A stretch of DNA of 7,940 nucleotides from an uncultured bacterium. Lineage in GTDB: Bacteria; Bacillota; Clostridia; Lachnospirales; Lachnospiraceae. The position numbers and the translations under genes were made by a program. Under the pieces are notes generated by a model. The model was not told the DNA's origin. It made no database searches and worked only from the letters and a program-made list of their open reading frames with translations. Positions 5,681 to 7,940 of the stretch are shown piece by piece. The stretch's first letter is position 1, and every line of letters begins with the position of its first letter. Location: NCBI GenBank assembly GCA_947086625.1, contig CAMTZV010000048.1:1-7940 (forward strand), given 5' to 3'.

Positions 5681-5881
5681 GCAACTTGCACAAATCGACA
5701 AAAAAATCCATTCCCGGTTGAAAAATGCACAAAACTTACCAAAAAGTTATCCACATGGAAAAAGATGGATTTATCGGAAAAACCGAGTTATTCACGAAGT
5801 TATTCACGTTATCCACAGAAAAAGCTACAATTTGTGCGGTTTACATAGTAAAAAAAGCAAACGGACGTTTTGTGCAGTTGC
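5681..5881. repeat. Inverted TGCACAAA octamers framing the DnaA boxes
   Basis: TGCACAAA occurs at 5687-5694 and 5726-5733 and, inverted as TTTGTGCA, at 5869-5876; a 7-of-8 inverted copy, TTTGTGCG, lies at 5831-5838. The outermost pair extends to GCAACTTGCACAAA (5681-5694) against TTTGTGCAGTTGC (5869-5881), identical apart from one extra T. The second forward copy extends to a perfect 10-bp inverted match, TGCACAAAAC (5726-5735) with GTTTTGTGCA (5867-5876). The DnaA cluster sits inside this frame. Confidence 0.55.
5747..5817 (+). promoter_or_regulatory. Cluster of four DnaA boxes
   Basis: Two perfect boxes TTATCCACA (5747-5755 and 5809-5817) and two one-mismatch boxes TTATTCACG (5788-5796 and 5800-5808) lie in the same orientation within 71 bases; the last two abut. 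Weaker relatives lie downstream: TGATCCACA at 5984-5992 and its inverted copy at 6154-6162, and TTATCCATA at 5997-6005. The surroundings are A/T-rich. The replication initiator DnaA binds such clusters at oriC, but also at titration or regulatory sites elsewhere. No dnaA, dnaN, rpmH or parAB gene is in the window, so I annotate a DnaA-binding region and not an origin. Confidence 0.75.
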
Positions 5882-5947
5882 AATAAAGATGCGTATTTTG
5901 GCAAAAAATGCCGAAAAAGGCTTGACAAATTGTCGTCTCGGTTTCGG

Positions 5948-5976
5948 TTGAAAAAATAGTCGTTCTCTGCTATAGT
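5948..5976 (+). promoter_or_regulatory. Promoter of the WecG-like/YitT operon
   Basis: TTGAAA (5948-5953) and TATAGT (5971-5976) each match the vegetative consensus at five of six positions with the ideal 17-base spacer. The predicted start is near 5983, which falls on the first bases of the 18-bp inverted repeat at 5981. This would give a leader of about 309 bases before the coding region at 6292. A perfect odd palindrome, GACAA-A-TTGTC (5924-5934), lies 13 bases before the -35 hexamer and could be an operator. Confidence 0.7.
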
Positions 5977-5980
5977 ACAA

Positions 5981-6165
5981 GTATGATCCACACGAATTAT
6001 CCATATGTTTCACTTGTCTAAATTTCCATCTGCTTCGTTGTCGTCAGTCAACGATGCCACCGCAGGGTCTGCCCCAGCGAAGCGAGGGCATCGCCTCCTT
6101 CCTCCGTCTTGCAGGCTGAAAATTTATCCTGCGTGAAACGTAGCGGCAATTCGTGTGGATCATAC
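5981..6165 (+). other. Structured 185-nt element closed by a perfect 18-bp inverted repeat
   Basis: GTATGATCCACACGAATT (5981-5998) is exactly complementary to 6148-6165. Inward, pairing resumes after an 8/8-base internal loop with GTTTCAC (6007-6013) and GTGAAAC (6133-6139), then TAAATTT (6019-6025) with AAATTTA (6120-6126), then CTGC (6030-6033) with GCAG (6111-6114). The tip can form TCGTTG (6035-6040) with CAACGA (6049-6054), or alternatively CGATGCC (6052-6058) with GGCATCG (6087-6093); these overlap and are mutually exclusive. Transcription from the promoter just upstream should begin at its left end, so it would be the first part of the leader of the next operon or a separate small RNA. 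No T run follows, so there is no built-in terminator. A mobile palindromic element is the main alternative; I see no target duplication. Confidence 0.6.
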
Positions 6166-6220
6166 CAGGAAGGCATGGATAAGCACAGACAGACGAAACA
6201 TGGAATAGAAGAATAAAAAC

Positions 6221-6277
6221 GTTACTTTTCACTCCGGGAACAGTAACAGAAAAACAACTGCCGGCAGAAAACGGCAG
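6221..6277 (+). promoter_or_regulatory. Two leader hairpins before the WecG-like gene, the second touching its ribosome site
   Basis: The first hairpin pairs GTTACT (6221-6226) with AGTAAC (6242-6247) and continues with TTC/GAA. The second pairs CTGCCG (6258-6263) perfectly with CGGCAG (6272-6277); its last two bases are the first bases of the Shine-Dalgarno run AGAGGG (6276-6281). Partial masking of the ribosome site is therefore possible. Between the long inverted-repeat element and these hairpins (6166-6220) I see nothing else. Confidence 0.4.
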
Positions 6278-6291
6278 AGGGTGAATGAAGC

Positions 6292-6981
6292 ATGATGAAA
6301 CAAATACAGCTACTTGGGATGACGTTTCCCAACTATTCTCTGCGGGAGGAGCTTTTACTCGCACAGGATGCGCTAAAGGACGGAAAGCTCCAGTTATTTT
6401 TAACGGTATCAATGCAGTCCCTGATGAAGGTGAGCAGCGGCGAGTCCGAGGCGGTGAAGACCTGCGTGGAGCATGCGGATCTGGTTGTGGTAGACGACTC
6501 TGAGATTTTAAGTGTGGCAGGCATTACCTCGAGCCAGCGCATCAACGAGGCGGCCGACCACATGTTTTTTTCGGAGTTTTTAAAGCGGCTGCAGCGGGGC
6601 GGGCATCAGGTGTATCTCGTCGCCTCGAAAAATACGGCGCTTGAAAAAATGAAGGAAATTCTGCGCAGCCGGTATGAAAATCTTGCGATTATCGGAGAAT
6701 ATAGTATCGAGGAGTATCCCGAAGATATGGATCGTATGATTAACGAGATCAACGGTGCGGCTCCGGATGTGATACTCTCGGTCATGCCGACGCCCCAGCA
6801 GGAGGAGTTTCTTGTGGCGAACCGCAGCAAGCTTTTCTCAAAGCTCTGGTACGGCCTTGGGGAGAACTACAGCCAGCCGCTGGAGAAAAAGGGACTGCGC
6901 TGGCGCATGAAGCGGCTCATTCATTTTGGAAGATTTAAGATGCATGTGAGCCAGTACGGCGATCATCAGGAAGGGAAGTAA
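6292..6981 (+). CDS. WecG/TagA/CpsF-family glycosyltransferase-like protein (divergent)
   Basis: The 229-residue protein follows the GT26 family pattern: an N-terminal LGMTFPNYSLREELL..A..ALKDGKLQLFLTVSMQSL, an acidic ADLVVVDDSEIL at about 62-73, an arginine in SSQRINEA near 83, a Rossmann-like GGHQVYLVAS at 103-112, IGEYSIEEY at about 134-142, and the hallmark INGAAPDVILSVMPTPQQEEF at 153-173 (family form PDxxxVxxxxPKQE). It ends WRMKRLIHFGRFKMHV, corresponding to the family's EWLYRL ending. GT26 enzymes transfer sugars such as ManNAc onto lipid-linked GlcNAc for teichoic acid, capsule or enterobacterial common antigen. Several typical positions differ (TxN reads TVS, DG reads DS), so activity is uncertain. 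GAGGG at 6277-6281 is ten bases before the ATG at 6292; ATG 6295 is an alternative. No other glycan gene is nearby; the YitT gene follows 12 bases on. Confidence 0.8.
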   Translation: MMKQIQLLGMTFPNYSLREELLLAQDALKDGKLQLFLTVSMQSLMKVSSGESEAVKTCVEHADLVVVDDSEILSVAGITSSQRINEAADHMFFSEFLKRLQRGGHQVYLVASKNTALEKMKEILRSRYENLAIIGEYSIEEYPEDMDRMINEINGAAPDVILSVMPTPQQEEFLVANRSKLFSKLWYGLGENYSQPLEKKGLRWRMKRLIHFGRFKMHVSQYGDHQEGK

Positions 6982-6993
6982 CGGTTCGGTCAT

Positions 6994-7866
6994 ATGGTTC
7001 GTATTCATAAAAAGAAAAAAGAGCTGGTGCGCGATTATATACTGCTGATTCTTGGCACCGGCCTGATGGCGCTGGCGATTCAGGCGATTTTCGACCCGAT
7101 GGGGATGGTTACCGGAGGGTTTACAGGCATTGGAATTTTGATTCGCAGGGCGACGCAGGGGCTTGTGCCCGGCGGTATCCCTCTGTGGCTGACGAATATC
7201 CTTCTGAATCTGCCGGCGTTTGCGATTGCCTGGTTTGTGATGGGAAAGGCATTCGTCTGCCGGACGGCGGTCGCGGCGCTGCTTTTGTCGGTATGGCTTG
7301 GCGCGATTCCGCCAATCGATCTGGCCGGCGGTGATTATCTGCTCGCGGCGGTCTATGGAGGCCTGCTCACGGGGGCGGGTATCTCGATGGTATTCCGCAC
7401 CGGAAATGCCACGGGCGGCACGGATCTGATCGCGTCGCTTTTGCACCGAAAGCTGCGTCGATATTCGGTGGCGCAGCTTCTGGCGGTTTTAGACGGGGCG
7501 GTCATCGTCGCTGGCTGGTATATGGTCGGTGCGCGTCCGGCGCTCTACGCGATCCTTACGGTGGCGATCGTGACAAAGGTATCCGACATGATCCTGGACG
7601 GTCTGCACTACTCGAAGATGATTTTTGTGCTCTCGGACAAGTCCGCGCAGATTGCCGAGCATATTCTGTACGAGATGAACCGCGGGTGCACCGCGATCCC
7701 GGCGCAGGGTCTCTACTCCGACGAAATGCGAAAGATGCTCTTCTGTGTCGTCGGAAAAAAGGAGGTACTCGATTTCAAGGACTGTGTGAAGGAGCTCGAC
7801 CCGCGCGCATTTGTAATTGTGACGGACGCAAATGAGGTGCTCGGAGAAGGATTTTTAGAATATTAG
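6994..7866 (+). CDS. YitT-family membrane protein with C-terminal DUF2179 domain
   Basis: The 290-residue protein has a basic N-terminus (RIHKKKK) and then about five hydrophobic segments at roughly 14-33, 63-83, 89-110, 114-134 and 160-200, carrying the family motifs DPMGMVTGGFTGIGI (34-48) and GNATGGTDLIA (137-147). A soluble C-terminal domain (about 207-290, from SKMIFVLSDKS to the EVLGEGF ending) matches DUF2179. YitT-family proteins are integral membrane proteins of unknown biochemical function, often in several paralogues per Firmicute genome. There is no alternative upstream start: the frame reads back directly to the stop of the previous gene. The only purine-rich stretch (AAGGGAAG, 6970-6977) is 16 bases from the ATG, so translation may depend on coupling to the WecG-like gene. 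Cotranscription with that gene is likely, but a shared function is not established. Confidence 0.9.
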   Translation: MVRIHKKKKELVRDYILLILGTGLMALAIQAIFDPMGMVTGGFTGIGILIRRATQGLVPGGIPLWLTNILLNLPAFAIAWFVMGKAFVCRTAVAALLLSVWLGAIPPIDLAGGDYLLAAVYGGLLTGAGISMVFRTGNATGGTDLIASLLHRKLRRYSVAQLLAVLDGAVIVAGWYMVGARPALYAILTVAIVTKVSDMILDGLHYSKMIFVLSDKSAQIAEHILYEMNRGCTAIPAQGLYSDEMRKMLFCVVGKKEVLDFKDCVKELDPRAFVIVTDANEVLGEGFLEY

Positions 7867-7868
7867 CA

Positions 7869-7900
7869 TAAAAAAGATAGGATTTCCTCTTCCCTTTTTT
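7869..7900 (+). terminator. Possible weak terminator after the YitT gene
   Basis: An A-rich stretch (7870-7875), a short imperfect GC-containing hairpin (GATAGG with CCTCTTC) and a final T6 run (7895-7900) start a few bases after the stop codon. The stem is weak and imperfect, so this is a tentative call. The remaining 40 bases to the window end are AT-rich and show no gene. Confidence 0.35.
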
Positions 7901-7940
7901 GCAATTTTGCATTAAAATGAAAAATACGAACTCTTTTTTG

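Noticed and set aside
5747..5817. Annotating the region outright as oriC
   Set aside because: DnaA boxes alone do not define an origin; no dnaA, dnaN, rpmH or partition genes are present, and GC skew over the genome cannot be computed from this window.
5922..5927. TTGACA as -35 hexamer of the operon promoter
   Set aside because: It is 43 bases from TATAGT, and no -10 hexamer lies at 16-19 bases; TTGAAA at 5948 has the right spacing.
5565..5951. Plus-strand open frame of 128 codons across the long hairpin and DnaA boxes
   Set aside because: There is no ribosome site, the composition follows the repeats and A-rich DNA, and it runs through the hairpin arm and all four DnaA boxes; the product resembles no family I know.
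5981..6165. Calling the structured element 6S RNA
   Set aside because: Size and rod shape fit loosely, but I cannot verify the conserved central bubble and no terminator follows; a covariance-model search would be needed.
6044..6412. Minus-strand open frame across the operon leader and WecG-like gene start
   Set aside because: It covers the structured leader and the true start of a recognisable gene, and no minus-strand start signals are seen.

Overview
The window looks like chromosomal DNA of an anaerobic Gram-positive bacterium of the Clostridia, most likely family Lachnospiraceae. I base this on the gene set: a FatA-type acyl-ACP thioesterase, CvfB, a YjfB-type motility protein, a low-molecular-weight TrxB, an SH3-NlpC/P60 wall hydrolase, a WecG/TagA/CpsF protein and a YitT protein. 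Purine-rich Shine-Dalgarno sites, near-consensus vegetative promoters and moderately GC-rich genes fit as well. I cannot name the species. All genes but one are on the + strand. I see no phage gene, transposase, CRISPR array, tRNA or rRNA.

1-2243: a transglutaminase-like protein truncated by the window edge, then an acyl-ACP thioesterase and the S1-domain protein CvfB joined by a TGATG stop/start overlap. A perfect 11-bp hairpin follows; it is a good terminator for the minus-strand gene beyond it and a weaker one for cvfB. 2303-2512: a small minus-strand YjfB-family gene. 2513-2904: a gene-free stretch almost filled by nested inverted-repeat elements with TA at their ends. 2905-3819: trxB.

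3820-5385: a secreted peptidoglycan hydrolase (signal peptide, two SH3 domains, Ser/Gly linker, NlpC/P60 catalytic domain). Its promoter is a perfect TTGACA-17-TATAAT, followed at once by three TGTAAC hexamers, two of them in the exact spacing of a WalR (YycF) box. A strong intrinsic terminator closes the gene.

5386-6291: about 900 bases without a convincing gene, but dense in signals. In order these are a GC-rich hairpin, a 138-nt long hairpin, a cluster of four DnaA boxes framed by inverted TGCACAAA octamers, a TTGAAA-17-TATAGT promoter, a 185-nt element closed by a perfect 18-bp inverted repeat beginning where transcription should start, and two leader hairpins, the second touching the Shine-Dalgarno site of the next gene. 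This is the most interesting part of the window.

6292-7866: a divergent WecG/TagA/CpsF-family protein and, 12 bases on, a YitT-family membrane protein, probably one operon transcribed from the promoter above through the long structured leader. The most testable ideas are WalR control of the hydrolase and a DnaA-linked structured leader upstream of the WecG-like/YitT pair. No wholly new protein system is evident; the novelty here lies in non-coding DNA.
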